Positions 34,279 through 43,105 are shown, counted from the stretch's first letter. The stretch: DNA of 64,000 nucleotides from Cryobacterium sp. Y29 (GCF_002929825.1 NZ_PJJN01000030.1:124001-188000), one strand, 5' to 3'. Program-made: numbers and translations. The notes: generated from the sequence alone by a model not told the origin.

Positions 34279-34590
34279 TTTGCCTGCCCATCGTGATGAG
34301 TGGCGCGGTCGGCATCAACGATGCGTACTCGGTCTGCCGTATCGGCCATGGTGGTATCGCTGTTCAGCGTGAAATCGTAAATTGTCGGACTCCCAAATAT
34401 ATGCTTCTGCATATAGCTAAGCACGCACGAGCGACGTACGCCTCCCCGCGAACTGGGTGAACTTCAGGGCCGCGTCAGGCGGCTTTTCCGTGACGTTTGC
34501 GCATGACGAGCATCCGCTTTCGTGCGCGCACCGACTATTTGCGCGAACCCGACGACACGGTAAGCGCGTCGGGTGTGACACCGGCCAGAA
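34279..34590. other. Intergenic region without supported gene
   Basis: Short frames occur on both strands but none has a family resemblance or natural start. A stretch at 34380-34420 is AT-rich compared with its surroundings and could hold a promoter for the HAD gene on the minus strand. Confidence 0.4.
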
Positions 34591-34725
34591 GGCGGAGGCC
34601 GAGGCCCGCCGCTCCAGCCCTCCCGCCGCCCAGGCCCAGGTCCGCCCAGGCCCAGGTCCGCCCGCCGCTCCGGCCCTCCGCCGCCCAGCGCTCCCGCCGC
34701 CCAGGCCCAGGCCCGCGCCGAAGAT
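34591..34725. repeat. Extremely C-rich direct-repeat region
   Basis: The + strand is nearly all C and G with strong C bias. The 16-bp unit GCCCAGGCCCAGGTCC is repeated in tandem at 34628-34643 and 34644-34659. The word CGCCGCTCC and its neighbours recur around 34607 and 34663. It sits just after the M20D gene stop. An open frame runs through it but reads as Pro/Ala/Arg repeats with no start site, so I treat it as non-coding. Confidence 0.6.
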
Positions 34726-34734
34726 GGCTCGGGC

Positions 34735-35949
34735 TTAGCCCGCCAGTTCGGCCATACGCGACAGTGCCAACTGCGTGTACAGGGCCGTGCCGTCGGCCAG
34801 GACATCGTCGTCAAAGGTTGCTGCGGGGGAGTGATTGAAGGCGGGGGTGGGGGCATCCGCTTGTCGCGACATGGCCGAGAGAAATACAAAGGTTCCCGGT
34901 ACCTGTTGCAACACTCGCGAAAAGTCCTCGGAGCCGCTCAGGGGGTTGACCATGCGGGTGAACCGCTTTTCACCGAAGAGTTCACCGACGACGCGCTCGG
35001 CGCGGCTGGTTTCGCCCTCGTCTGTGACGGTCGATGGATATTCGGTGGCGTAGTCCACCGCTACTTCAACGCCGTGCGCTGCCGCGATTCCCTCCAGCAG
35101 CCGGGGGACCACGCGCGCCAGCTTGGCACGCGACTGGGGTGTGTATGACCGAACGGTCGCTTCCAGTCGCGCGGAGTCGGGGATGATATTGCGCTTGGTG
35201 CCGGCCTGCAGCACCCCGACCGAGAGCACCACCGGGTCGAACATGTCGAATTGGCGGGTGACCATCACCTGCAGGGCGGTGACCATCTCAGCAATCACCG
35301 TCACCGGATCCTGCGCTTGGTGCGGGGCCGAACCGTGCCCGCCGGCCCCGTGCACCGTCACCGTGAGGCTATCGCTGGCCGACATCAGGGTTCCGGCGCG
35401 ACTGGCGAATTGCCCGTTGGGTGCGCCGGCCGACATGACGTGCAGGCCGTAGGCGGCGTTCGCCCGGCGGCCGGCGGCGTCGAGTACGCCCTCGCGAATC
35501 ATCACTCCCGCCCCGTCGTACCCTTCCTCACCCGGCTGGAACATGAGCACGACGTCTCCGGCGAGTTGGTCACGGTGGTGGGCGAGCAGCGTCGCCGCGC
35601 CCACAAGCATGGACGTGTGCAGGTCGTGACCGCAGGCGTGCATGGCGCCGTCAATGCGCGAGCTGAACTCCAATCCGGTACGTTCCTGAACTGGAAGCGC
35701 GTCCATGTCGCCGCGCAGTAACACCACGGGCCGTGAAGCGGATGCCCCGGCGCCGGTTCCGCGCAACACCGCCGTCACCGAGGTGGTGTCGGTACCCAGA
35801 CTGATCTCGTACGGAAGGCCCTGGAGGGCCTGGAGTACCTTCTCCTGCGTGCGTGGCAGCTGCAGCCCGATTTCAGGTTCCTGGTGCAAACGGTGGCGCA
35901 GGTCGGTGATGTCTCCGGCAAGTTCACGGGCATCTGAGAGTACGGTCAT
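34735..35949 (-). CDS. M20D family amidohydrolase (hippurate hydrolase / N-acyl-amino-acid hydrolase type)
   Basis: The 404-aa metallopeptidase-fold hydrolase has the M20D motifs RGDMDALPVQE, HACGHDLHTSM (metal Cys/His) and FQPGEEGYDGA (catalytic Glu), and a dimerisation domain around HGAGGHGSAPHQAQDPV. It removes acyl groups from amino acids or splits small amides. ATG at 35949 follows AAGGAG; the longer frame upstream overlaps the ABC ATPase gene and is rejected. It is last in the operon of an amino-acid-type ABC importer, so the importer may supply its substrate. Confidence 0.9.
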   Translation of the reverse strand: MTVLSDARELAGDITDLRHRLHQEPEIGLQLPRTQEKVLQALQGLPYEISLGTDTTSVTAVLRGTGAGASASRPVVLLRGDMDALPVQERTGLEFSSRIDGAMHACGHDLHTSMLVGAATLLAHHRDQLAGDVVLMFQPGEEGYDGAGVMIREGVLDAAGRRANAAYGLHVMSAGAPNGQFASRAGTLMSASDSLTVTVHGAGGHGSAPHQAQDPVTVIAEMVTALQVMVTRQFDMFDPVVLSVGVLQAGTKRNIIPDSARLEATVRSYTPQSRAKLARVVPRLLEGIAAAHGVEVAVDYATEYPSTVTDEGETSRAERVVGELFGEKRFTRMVNPLSGSEDFSRVLQQVPGTFVFLSAMSRQADAPTPAFNHSPAATFDDDVLADGTALYTQLALSRMAELAG

Positions 35950-36010
35950 GGTTTCTCCTTTGAAGGCCACTGGTGGTTCCAGTGTGAGCCGCAGCGGGAG
36001 GGTTGTCGAG

Positions 36011-36781
36011 TCACACCAGCGTCTGGCGCAAGAACTCCCGGGTGCGCGGTTGCTGCGAGTGGTCGAACACCTCGGCCGGCGAACCCTGCTCGAGAATGAC
36101 GCCGTCGTCCATGAAAACGACCCGATCGGCCGCTGCCCGAGCGAAGCCCAGCTCGTGGGTGACCACGAGCATGGTGGCGCCGCTGGCGGCCAACGCGGCC
36201 ATGACATCGGTGACTTCGCTGACGTTTTCCGGATCGAGGGCCGACGTCGGTTCGTCAAACAGAAGCAGGGCGGGTTCAAGGGCCAGTGCCCGGGCGATGG
36301 CGACGCGTTGCTGCTGCCCGCCGGAGAGCTGGCGAGGGTAAGCGTTGGCACGATCAGCCAATCCCACCCGGGTCAGCAGTGTCATGCTGCGCTCGATTGC
36401 GTCGGCCTTGCTCAGTTTGAGAATTGAGCGCGGTCCGTCGGCAATGTTCTGCAGCACGGTCCAGTGTGGAAACAGGTTGAAGTTCTGAAAAACCATTCCC
36501 ACTTGGCGACGCTGCACGGCGATCTGGCTTTCGGTGAGCCGGCGCACGGTCCCTTTAGACTCTTGCCGATAGCCCATGAGCTCGTCGCCTACCCAGATCG
36601 ACCCGCCGCTGGCAACCTCGAGGCAGTTCACGCAGCGCAGCAGGGTGGATTTTCCCGACCCTGACGAACCGAGGATCGCGACAGTTTCGCCGACGTGCAC
36701 CTCAAGGTCTATGCCCTTGAGTACCTCGACCCCGGAGAAATGTTTGCGCAATCCGCTAATGCGCAGAATGGGCAGAGTCAC
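36011..36781 (-). CDS. Amino-acid-type ABC importer, ATP-binding protein
   Basis: The 256-aa ATPase of the polar-amino-acid (GlnQ/HisP) family has Walker [10 protein letters not shown] (about 38-46), a Q-loop in [14 protein letters not shown], signature [15 protein letters not shown] and Walker [14 protein letters not shown]. It powers uptake through the permease encoded just upstream, whose stop overlaps this start by four bases. It lies 61 bases before the M20D gene. Confidence 0.95.
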   Translation of the reverse strand: MTLPILRISGLRKHFSGVEVLKGIDLEVHVGETVAILGSSGSGKSTLLRCVNCLEVASGGSIWVGDELMGYRQESKGTVRRLTESQIAVQRRQVGMVFQNFNLFPHWTVLQNIADGPRSILKLSKADAIERSMTLLTRVGLADRANAYPRQLSGGQQQRVAIARALALEPALLLFDEPTSALDPENVSEVTDVMAALAASGATMLVVTHELGFARAAADRVVFMDDGVILEQGSPAEVFDHSQQPRTREFLRQTLV

Positions 36782-37740
36782 GATTCCATACCTCGATTCA
36801 GGTTGCGCATGGCGGCTCGTCGATCGAAAAACCTGGCAATAATGGAGGAGCTGCCAGTGCGGCTGGAACCCCGGCCATAGTGACGCTCAATGAAGAACTG
36901 CACGCCGTTGAGCACGGTCGTGATGAAGAGGTACCAAATGCTCGCGACGATCAGCAGTGGCACGGTTTGATAGGTCTGGCTGTAGATCTCCTTGACCGAG
37001 AACAACAACTCGGCTCCGCCGATCACGCTCACCAGCGAAGTCCCTTTCACCAGCGCGATGATGGAGTTGAAAGTGGGCGGAACGATGAAGCGCATGGCCT
37101 GGGGTAGCTGGATTCGAAAGAAGACGCGAACCGGCTTCATGCCCAGGGCTTGTGCCGCCTCGAGCTGCCCCTCGTCAACCGAAATCAGCCCGGCGCGATA
37201 GATCTCGGCCTGATAGGCGGCATCGTGCAGTCCAAGACCGACGATGGCCGCCAACAGTGGCGTCACCAGGGTGTTGGACTCGATGGAGGCAAATGTCGGA
37301 CCAAACGGAATCCCGATACTCAAAACCGGCACGAGCAGGCCGATGTTGAACCAGAAGATCAGTTGCACGAGCTGTGGTGTACCCCGGAAGAACCAGATGT
37401 ACGACGAGGCGAGCGCGCGCAGCAGGGCGTTGTCTGACAGCCGGCACACTGCCAGAACGCCGCCGAGAACCAGACCGATCGTCATCGCCGTCACCGTGAG
37501 GAAGAGAGTCATGACAACGCCCCGGAGCACGGTTTCACTGTTGAGGTATTGCCCGACGACGTCCCAGTCAAAGTTGGGGTTCGTCAGCAACAGATTCACG
37601 ATTTGTGCGGCGACGACCACGGTAATGATGGAGAGCACCCAGGTAGCGGGCCGCCGGGGAGCCAGCGCCCGTGCTACGTCCACAGGGTGTTGCGGGTGAG
37701 GCAATTCGATGTCGGTCTGGTTACTCGGCAGGTTTGCCAT
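36778..37740 (-). CDS. Amino-acid-type ABC importer, permease
   Basis: The 320-aa inner-membrane protein has five or six membrane segments, the HisM/GlnP-type motif IWFFRGTPQLVQLIFW and the EAA loop EGQLEAAQALGMKPVRVF. A polar N-terminal extension of about 30 residues precedes the first membrane segment. It appears to act as a homodimer since only one permease gene is present. It lies 2 bases after the binding-protein gene and overlaps the ATPase gene. Confidence 0.93.
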   Translation of the reverse strand: MANLPSNQTDIELPHPQHPVDVARALAPRRPATWVLSIITVVVAAQIVNLLLTNPNFDWDVVGQYLNSETVLRGVVMTLFLTVTAMTIGLVLGGVLAVCRLSDNALLRALASSYIWFFRGTPQLVQLIFWFNIGLLVPVLSIGIPFGPTFASIESNTLVTPLLAAIVGLGLHDAAYQAEIYRAGLISVDEGQLEAAQALGMKPVRVFFRIQLPQAMRFIVPPTFNSIIALVKGTSLVSVIGGAELLFSVKEIYSQTYQTVPLLIVASIWYLFITTVLNGVQFFIERHYGRGSSRTGSSSIIARFFDRRAAMRNLNRGMES

Positions 37741-37742
37741 GA

Positions 37743-38675
37743 CTATTGCGGGTTTGCGACGAGCCAGTCGGCGTACAGGTTGATGCCGGGCTGTTCGATA
37801 ATCTCTCGATCGAGACCGTACTTGGTCATGATCTTCTCGTAGTCACCATTGTCAAAGAGCACTTGAAAGCTCGCGAGTAGCGGGTCGGAGAGCTCGGAAT
37901 CTTTCGGGAGCAGAGCCCCCATGAACTGACCGGCGAACCCGTTGGCAAACTCGTCGCCGACGACTTCCAACTCGCCGTTGGATTCTTTGGCCGCGTAGAA
38001 CAGTGAGGCTCCGCCGGTGAAGAATGCATCCGTTCGCCCTGATCGCAAGGCCAGCACGCCGTCGGGAACGCTCGTGACACTCAGCACGGTGAGGTCCTTA
38101 CCCTGCTCCTGGCACTTCACTGCCTGCGCCTCGGCGACTTTGTAAGTGGCGGCGTTGGCGAGTGCTGCCACGGTGACATCACACAATTCGTCCATGTTGG
38201 TGACGTTCTTGGGGTTGCCCTTCTCGACGAGAAAAGGCACGACCTCCTGGAGAACGTCAACGAATTCGGCGCCGGGGCGCTCCCTCGGTCCGCCGACCGA
38301 GTCGGCGTAGGGAAAGAAACCGAAGGCGTAACGTTCGGCGCTGATCGCGGCGAACGCGCCGGAAATGTCCGGCACGGTGGCGACCTCGACATCCACGCCC
38401 ATGACCTCGGCGATGGCCTCCATGAGCTCGGCGCCGGCGCCGGTGTACGCGCCGGTTTTTCCGGGCGTCGTGACCCACCATGGCGGGTTTGCACCGCTCG
38501 TGACGACAGTGAGTTCGCCGGCGTCCTGAATGTTTTGGGGTAGGGCGTCGTGAATGGCTTGGTCCATGCCAGAGGACACTGTGGGTTCCGCCGGTTCGAC
38601 CGCTGCGCTGCAACCGGCTAAGAGCGAGACCGAGAGGGCCATGCAGAGGGTTTTTGCGACCTGGATACGATTCAT
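37743..38675 (-). CDS. Extracellular solute-binding lipoprotein of the amino-acid ABC importer
   Basis: The 310-aa protein has a lipoprotein signal peptide with lipobox LLAGC (Cys22) and a family 3 solute-binding domain: LTVVTSGANPPWWVT, GAGAELMEAIAEVMGVDVE and DGVLALRSGRTDAFFT. It captures an amino acid, small peptide or N-acyl derivative for the permease. It is first of the three importer genes and lies 115 bases after the IclR regulator; that gap contains a small hairpin (38719-38732). Confidence 0.93.
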   Translation of the reverse strand: MNRIQVAKTLCMALSVSLLAGCSAAVEPAEPTVSSGMDQAIHDALPQNIQDAGELTVVTSGANPPWWVTTPGKTGAYTGAGAELMEAIAEVMGVDVEVATVPDISGAFAAISAERYAFGFFPYADSVGGPRERPGAEFVDVLQEVVPFLVEKGNPKNVTNMDELCDVTVAALANAATYKVAEAQAVKCQEQGKDLTVLSVTSVPDGVLALRSGRTDAFFTGGASLFYAAKESNGELEVVGDEFANGFAGQFMGALLPKDSELSDPLLASFQVLFDNGDYEKIMTKYGLDREIIEQPGINLYADWLVANPQ

Positions 38676-38790
38676 TGACAGTGTTCCATTGCTGTAGTTG
38701 ATTAGGTGAACTCAACACGCCTGCGTACAGGCCTGCGCCGATCTAGTGAAAAAGACGACGGAGCGCTGGAATTGCGCGGGAGAAGCGCCG

Positions 38791-39651
38791 CTATTTTCGG
38801 GGGTAGCCGAGCGTTGCAGAGATACGGTGGGCGGCGCTGACGACCGAATCTCTCCACGCACCCTCGACATTGCCCGACACCCGCGACATGGCACCCCCAA
38901 TTACCAGGGCCGCGATCATGTCTCCAGAATAGTCGTAGACAGGCGCCGCAACGGCCCCTGCCCCAGAATCGACCTCGCCGAGACTGAGGCTGTAACCGCG
39001 TTGGCGAATCTCCTCCAATTGTCGGCGCAACTCGGCCTCGTCGGTGATGGTGTGTTCGGTGAACGCCGGCCCCCGGTGCTTGAGCACCTGGGTCAGGCGT
39101 TGCTCGTCCTGGCCCGAGAGCAGCATCTTCTGCCCAGCCCCCGCATTAAGTGGCCGTTTTTTTCCGACATCAACTGAGATACGCAGGGAATGGGTGCTCT
39201 CAATGCGGGAGATGCAGATCGCTTCCATGCCCACCGGAGTCAGCAGATAGACCGTCTCATTGGTCTGCGCCTGCAACGCCTCCAGTTCGGGCTGCGCGGC
39301 GGCCCGCAGTGCCTCGATCGGTTGAATCGCTACTTCGCTGAGCGTGAGTAATCGACTGCCCACCCGGTAGCGGTCGCCGATACGCTGCAGAAAACCGCGC
39401 GATTCGAGGGTTTTGATCAGGCGGAACGCCTTGTTTCGGGTCACTCCAATGCGCCGGGCGATGTCGGCGACGCGCAGTTCCCGCTGCCCGTTCTCGAACT
39501 CGAGCAGGATGTCGAGGGCTGCGGCGACCGGCCCGATCGTATAGTCGGTGGCCGGGCCCGTTGCGACGGTCGGTGCCGTCGAAGCCTCCAAGGCGTCCAA
39601 GGTGTCCGAGGTGTCAGGCGCGTCCGGGGTGTCAGCGGTGTCAGTTGTCAT
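38791..39651 (-). CDS. IclR family regulator of the peptide-scavenging locus
   Basis: The 286-aa protein has an acidic, repeat-built N-terminal extension (residues 3-25, seven x-D-x tripeptides) and a winged helix (about 45-105; ADIARRIGVTRNKAFRLIKT). The IclR effector domain follows (NETVYLLTPVGMEAICIS; PLNAGAGQKMLLSG; GYSLSLGEVDSGAGAVA). ATG at 39651 overlaps the amidohydrolase stop by four bases, placing the regulator inside the operon. It probably controls the divergent promoters at 40.9-41.1 kb. Confidence 0.9.
   Translation of the reverse strand: MTTDTADTPDAPDTSDTLDALEASTAPTVATGPATDYTIGPVAAALDILLEFENGQRELRVADIARRIGVTRNKAFRLIKTLESRGFLQRIGDRYRVGSRLLTLSEVAIQPIEALRAAAQPELEALQAQTNETVYLLTPVGMEAICISRIESTHSLRISVDVGKKRPLNAGAGQKMLLSGQDEQRLTQVLKHRGPAFTEHTITDEAELRRQLEEIRQRGYSLSLGEVDSGAGAVAAPVYDYSGDMIAALVIGGAMSRVSGNVEGAWRDSVVSAAHRISATLGYPRK
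39582..39644. repeat. 9-bp in-frame repeat coding the IclR N-terminal extension
   Basis: Seven 9-base units such as AGGTGTCCG, AGGTGTCAG and CGGTGTCAG follow each other. On the coding strand each gives a tripeptide T/A/P/S/L-D-T/A. Because the unit is a multiple of three, copy-number changes would alter only tail length. Confidence 0.75.
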
Positions 39652-40925
39652 GCAGTCACCGCGGTCGTTCGGCGACTGTGCGCATCCGCTATAGAAAGAA
39701 GTGAACCGCTCATGAACTGGCCGCCTTTCAGCACGGCAGTGCGACGGCTCGCATCCTGCAACAAGCGGATGTCCCGGTGCGGGTCGCCGTCCACGATGAG
39801 CAGGTCGGCGAACTTGCCCGCCGCGACGGTACCGACATCGGCTGACATACCCAGGCACTGGCTGGAGTGGTCGGTGGCCACCGTGACCGCTTCAGCTTCG
39901 GTCAGGCCGGCCTCGACCAGCAGTTCTAATTCCATCCCGGTGCGCCCGAATCCGTGGAACGGATTGGTATCTGTGCCCGCAGCGATGCGCACGCCGAGTC
40001 GTACGGCCCGAGCAATGCTCTCTCGATGGCGCGCAGGCATGTCGGCGGTGTGGGCGCGCACGCTGGCCTGAGACAGGGTGCTGTGCCATTCAGAGATGCA
40101 CATTGTTGGAACGTACCATGTGCCGCGATCAGCCATTTCGCGCGCGCACTCTTCAGTGAGATAAGTCCCGTGCTCAATGGTATCGACCCCGGCCCGGACG
40201 GCCAGGATCGCGCCGGGGTCGCCGTGGGCATGTGCGCACACCGGGATCCCCTCGATGTGCGCCTCGTCCACGATGGCGGCGAGTTCCTCCGAGGTGAACA
40301 ACGGGCGGTGCGGTCGTCGTGCGGCAAACGTCATGCTCCCCGTCATCGCAACCTTGATGACATCCGCGCCCATGCGAATAACCTCTCGAACCTTGGCCCG
40401 AGCAGCCACCGGGCCGTCGCACCAGGGTTCGGGCAGACCGGGCCAGATCTCGTACCGCCCGCGGGAGTTGATTGCGCCGCCCGACACCGGATGGTGATCC
40501 ATTAGCGAGTTGGTCGGCGACACAATGATCAGCGAGGTCTGCAAACGCGGACCGGGAATGACTCCGCGGTCAATGGCGTCGACGAAGCCGCGTTCCAGAC
40601 CCCCGAGGTCGCGGGCCGTAGTGATTCCAGCCTCCACCGTCACTTTCAGGGCCGCCACGGTCTGGGACACCAACAGTCCGAGCGGTTCCGGGTGCGTGAC
40701 AAGGCTCTGCGCCCACGCTGCATGGTGCGTGTGGCAGTCGATCAGGCCAGGCATCAGGGTGGCGCCGCCCAGATCGACGACCTCGACGGTGACGGGAAGG
40801 GGGCGATCGTCGGTCACCTCGACGATACGTTCGCCGTCGATAATCACGGTCGACCGCTCGCGGGCCGGGCTGCCAGTGCCATCGATCAGACGAGCGTTGA
40901 CAAGGGCACGCAGCTGGGTGGTCAT
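39648..40925 (-). CDS. Amidohydrolase of the imidazolonepropionase/Xaa-Pro dipeptidase-like class
   Basis: The 425-aa binuclear metal hydrolase has HxH in LIDCHTHHA (about 65-73), metal-bridging Lys in VIKVAMTGS, His in CAHAHGD and IEHGTYL, and Asp in IAAGTDTNPF. Relatives are prolidases and other cyclic-amide or N-acyl hydrolases. ATG at 40925 starts the conserved first strand (LRALVNARLIDGTG); no strong ribosome site is seen. It is first in the operon with the IclR gene and the importer. Confidence 0.9.
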   Translation of the reverse strand: MTTQLRALVNARLIDGTGSPARERSTVIIDGERIVEVTDDRPLPVTVEVVDLGGATLMPGLIDCHTHHAAWAQSLVTHPEPLGLLVSQTVAALKVTVEAGITTARDLGGLERGFVDAIDRGVIPGPRLQTSLIIVSPTNSLMDHHPVSGGAINSRGRYEIWPGLPEPWCDGPVAARAKVREVIRMGADVIKVAMTGSMTFAARRPHRPLFTSEELAAIVDEAHIEGIPVCAHAHGDPGAILAVRAGVDTIEHGTYLTEECAREMADRGTWYVPTMCISEWHSTLSQASVRAHTADMPARHRESIARAVRLGVRIAAGTDTNPFHGFGRTGMELELLVEAGLTEAEAVTVATDHSSQCLGMSADVGTVAAGKFADLLIVDGDPHRDIRLLQDASRRTAVLKGGQFMSGSLLSIADAHSRRTTAVTA

Positions 40926-41050
40926 GAAATGGGCTCGTTTCGGGAGGGTGAAAGAAGAGTGGATGCGCGGGCCTGGTTTCGCGCACTCGCCAGCGTCGAC
41001 CGCCGCATCGTGCCTGGTGTAGATGGCGGAGTTTCGTAGGACAAAGGGAT

Positions 41051-41077
41051 TGTCTAAATTGTATCGCTGCATAGACA
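41051..41077. promoter_or_regulatory. Inverted repeat in the divergent amidohydrolase/dipeptidase promoter region
   Basis: TGTCTA (41051-41056) and TAGACA (41072-41077) are perfect inverted arms 15 bases apart, in an AT-rich patch between the divergent transcripts (40926-41135). They are the best candidate for the IclR site of this locus. The match to the IclR consensus is poorer than at 3208. Confidence 0.45.
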
Positions 41078-41135
41078 GTTGATCTATATGATAAACACGA
41101 GTGGCCATTAATGCTCGCCGTGAGGGGTTGCGCAA

Positions 41136-41282
41136 ATGTTGATGACAGAACATGAACGGGAGATTTTCCTCTCGGGGGTGGCTGAAGAGCCATTGGGGGA
41201 GGTGCGGGACATGAAGACAACAACTCCCCAGTTTGAGCAGCCATACGGTCTACCGGAACCGATCGGGCCCGTGACATCATGA
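41136..41282 (+). CDS. 48-aa small protein coupled to the M20 dipeptidase
   Basis: ATG at 41136, preceded by GAGGGG at about 9 bases, opens a 48-codon frame whose TGA (41280-41282) overlaps the dipeptidase ATG in the form ATGA. ATG at 41142 is an alternative start. The product is acidic at first (MTEHEREIFLSGVAEEPLGE) and Pro-rich at the end (YGLPEPIGPV). I recognise no family. The dipeptidase has no ribosome site of its own, which supports real translation of this frame. Confidence 0.6.
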   Translation: MLMTEHEREIFLSGVAEEPLGEVRDMKTTTPQFEQPYGLPEPIGPVTS

Positions 41283-42637
41283 CCATCGAGGATGTCTACG
41301 CCCACATTGATGCGGGATTTGCCGCAGCGCTCGACGAACTCGCCCGTCTTGTCCGCATCGCCGGCGTGAGTGCTCAGCCCACGGATGACCTTGTCGTGTG
41401 CGCCCAGGTCGTGCTGAACAGTGTCTGTGCAAGTGGTCTGCGCGCCCACCTGATCGAGGGCTATGGACCGCCGGCGGTGTACGGCGAACGCATCGTCGAC
41501 CCCGGTTTGCCGACCGTGCTCATTTACGGGCACTACGACGTGCAACCGGCAGATTTTGACGCGCACTGGCAGCATGATCCGTTCGAGTCAACCATTCGAG
41601 ACGGCCGCATGTACGGGCGTGGTACCAGCGACAACAAGGGCCAGCACCTCGCACAGCTCTGCGCGCTCCGTGCTGTACTTGCCGCCCACGGCGAGCTGCC
41701 GGTGAATGTGAAGGTGCTCATTGAGGGCGAGGAAGAGATCGGAAGCCCGCATCTGGCCGAACTCGTGCGCGATAATCGAGACCTGTTGGCGGCCAATCTC
41801 GTCATCACCTCGGATGGTCCCGTTCATCGCAGCGGCACTCCGCAGCTCGTTCTCGGCACTCGCGGACAGCTCGGCGTTGAGCTGCGCACCCGTGGTGCGA
41901 ACCGGGAGGCGCACTCTGGCAGCCTCGGCGGGCTGCTGCCCGACGCCGCCCAGCATCTCGTACAGGCGCTGGCGACGCTGTGGCAACCCAGTGGTGAGAT
42001 CGCCGTTGCAGGCTTTTTCGATGACGCGCTGCCCCCGACGCGAACCGAAAGCGCGAATCTGGCAGGGTTGCCCCTCGACCTGAACGATCACTTGACGGAC
42101 TTCGGCATTTTCGAGCTTCCCGAACCGGCGGGAATCGGCTATTACGAACGGTTGATGCTGCAGCCGACCATGACCATCACCGGTCTGGCTAGCGGCTATA
42201 CCGGACCAGGGATGAAAACAGTCATTGCCAACGGCGCCCGAGCGCACCTTGATATGCGGCTGGTACCCGGGCAGAAACCCAATGAAATATATCGGTTGCT
42301 CGAGGCGCATCTGGCGGTGCATGCTCCGGATGTCGAGCTGACCCGGCTCAGCTCGGTTCCACCATCGCGCACGGCGCATGGCAATCGCTACGTCGCGATC
42401 GTGGCTGGTGCAGTAGAGCGTGCGACCGGCGTGGCTCCCTTCATCGTGCCGAGCCTGGGCGGCTCGCTGCCGAACTTCGTCTTCACGGATATCCTGGGCA
42501 TTCCCTCAATTCTCGTGCCCTATGCCAATCCGGACCAGAACAATCACGCCGCGAACGAGAATTTCGAGCTGTCGCGGTTCAAAGACGGGATGAGAATTTT
42601 TGCCACCATACTCGACCACGTCGCCCGCGCGAACTAG
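41279..42637 (+). CDS. M20 family metallopeptidase / dipeptidase
   Basis: The 452-aa hydrolase has YGHYDVQPADF (metal His/Asp), GRGTSDNKGQ, catalytic Glu in LIEGEEEIGSPHL and a dimerisation domain. It is of the ArgE/DapE/ACY1/CPG2 group, closest in pattern to broad dipeptidases that use pairs of zinc ions. It is translated by overlap with the 48-aa small ORF. It is divergent from the amidohydrolase-importer operon, so the locus may import and split small peptides or acylated amino acids. Confidence 0.9.
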   Translation: MTIEDVYAHIDAGFAAALDELARLVRIAGVSAQPTDDLVVCAQVVLNSVCASGLRAHLIEGYGPPAVYGERIVDPGLPTVLIYGHYDVQPADFDAHWQHDPFESTIRDGRMYGRGTSDNKGQHLAQLCALRAVLAAHGELPVNVKVLIEGEEEIGSPHLAELVRDNRDLLAANLVITSDGPVHRSGTPQLVLGTRGQLGVELRTRGANREAHSGSLGGLLPDAAQHLVQALATLWQPSGEIAVAGFFDDALPPTRTESANLAGLPLDLNDHLTDFGIFELPEPAGIGYYERLMLQPTMTITGLASGYTGPGMKTVIANGARAHLDMRLVPGQKPNEIYRLLEAHLAVHAPDVELTRLSSVPPSRTAHGNRYVAIVAGAVERATGVAPFIVPSLGGSLPNFVFTDILGIPSILVPYANPDQNNHAANENFELSRFKDGMRIFATILDHVARAN

Positions 42638-42820
42638 TCGAGTTGCAGCGCGAGGCGCAAAGCATCGTCGATCTGGTCGAGTTCTGTTCGGCTGAAGTGG
42701 CCCACCAGTATGCCGAGGCGCTCGGGCGCGACGGCCGAAGTCTGCTCGAACGGAAACGTGCGCCTGAAACAGGAACGCATCCAATGGAATCTCGCGTTGG
42801 AGCGCTTGCTCGCTAAAATT
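42634..42820 (-). pseudogene. PemK/MazF-type toxin remnant
   Basis: The minus strand reads FEQTSAVAPERLGILVGHFS and then DALRLALQLD to a TAG at 42634-42636, the C-terminal pattern of PemK/MazF toxins. The preceding segment REIPLDAF fits the same family but lies in another frame, so a frameshift is present, and the N-terminal half is missing. The stop overlaps the convergent dipeptidase stop. 42821-42976 shows nothing else. Confidence 0.6.
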
Positions 42821-42976
42821 CGTGCAAAATAATTTTCGGTTTTTTTCAGCCTGAAGATCGCGCTCCACTCGGTCATTATATCGACCGATACGACGATGAT
42901 CAGGCTAAACGTTCCGTCGTAACTATGAATGAACCCACCAGCAGTCGCAAAGTATGCCATGACGGAACGCGCGTGA

Positions 42977-43105
42977 CCGAAAATCAGGGGTTTCGGAGAA
43001 TATCGTGAGGTTTTGTTCAAAAAGGCCGGGCATGCTGGCGGCCTTGTCCGTGCCACCCCGAAGTGCACGGACCAAAAACCCAGCGAACGGGCGTACCTAG
43101 CGCCC
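42977..43105 (+). promoter_or_regulatory. Folded leader with four stem-loops before the lytic-transglycosylase-like gene
   Basis: Four hairpins follow each other: CCGAAA/TTTCGG (42977-42982, 42991-42996), AAGGCC/GGCCTT (43022-43027, 43040-43045), GTCCGTGC/GCACGGAC (43046-43053, 43065-43072) and GGGCG/CGCCC (43089-43093, 43101-43105). The coding start lies within 15-45 bases. Lytic enzymes of actinobacteria are often controlled by c-di-AMP riboswitches, but the core sequence of that class is not present, so the element is unclassified. Confidence 0.5.

Noticed and set aside
15000-34700. A complete mobile element with integrase and attachment sites
   Set aside because: No integrase, transposase, terminal repeats or tRNA end was found; the region is called accessory only from content and relics.
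34457-34738. Pro/Ala/Arg-rich small gene in the C-rich repeat
   Set aside because: No ribosome site, pure repeat composition, continues from unrelated sequence.
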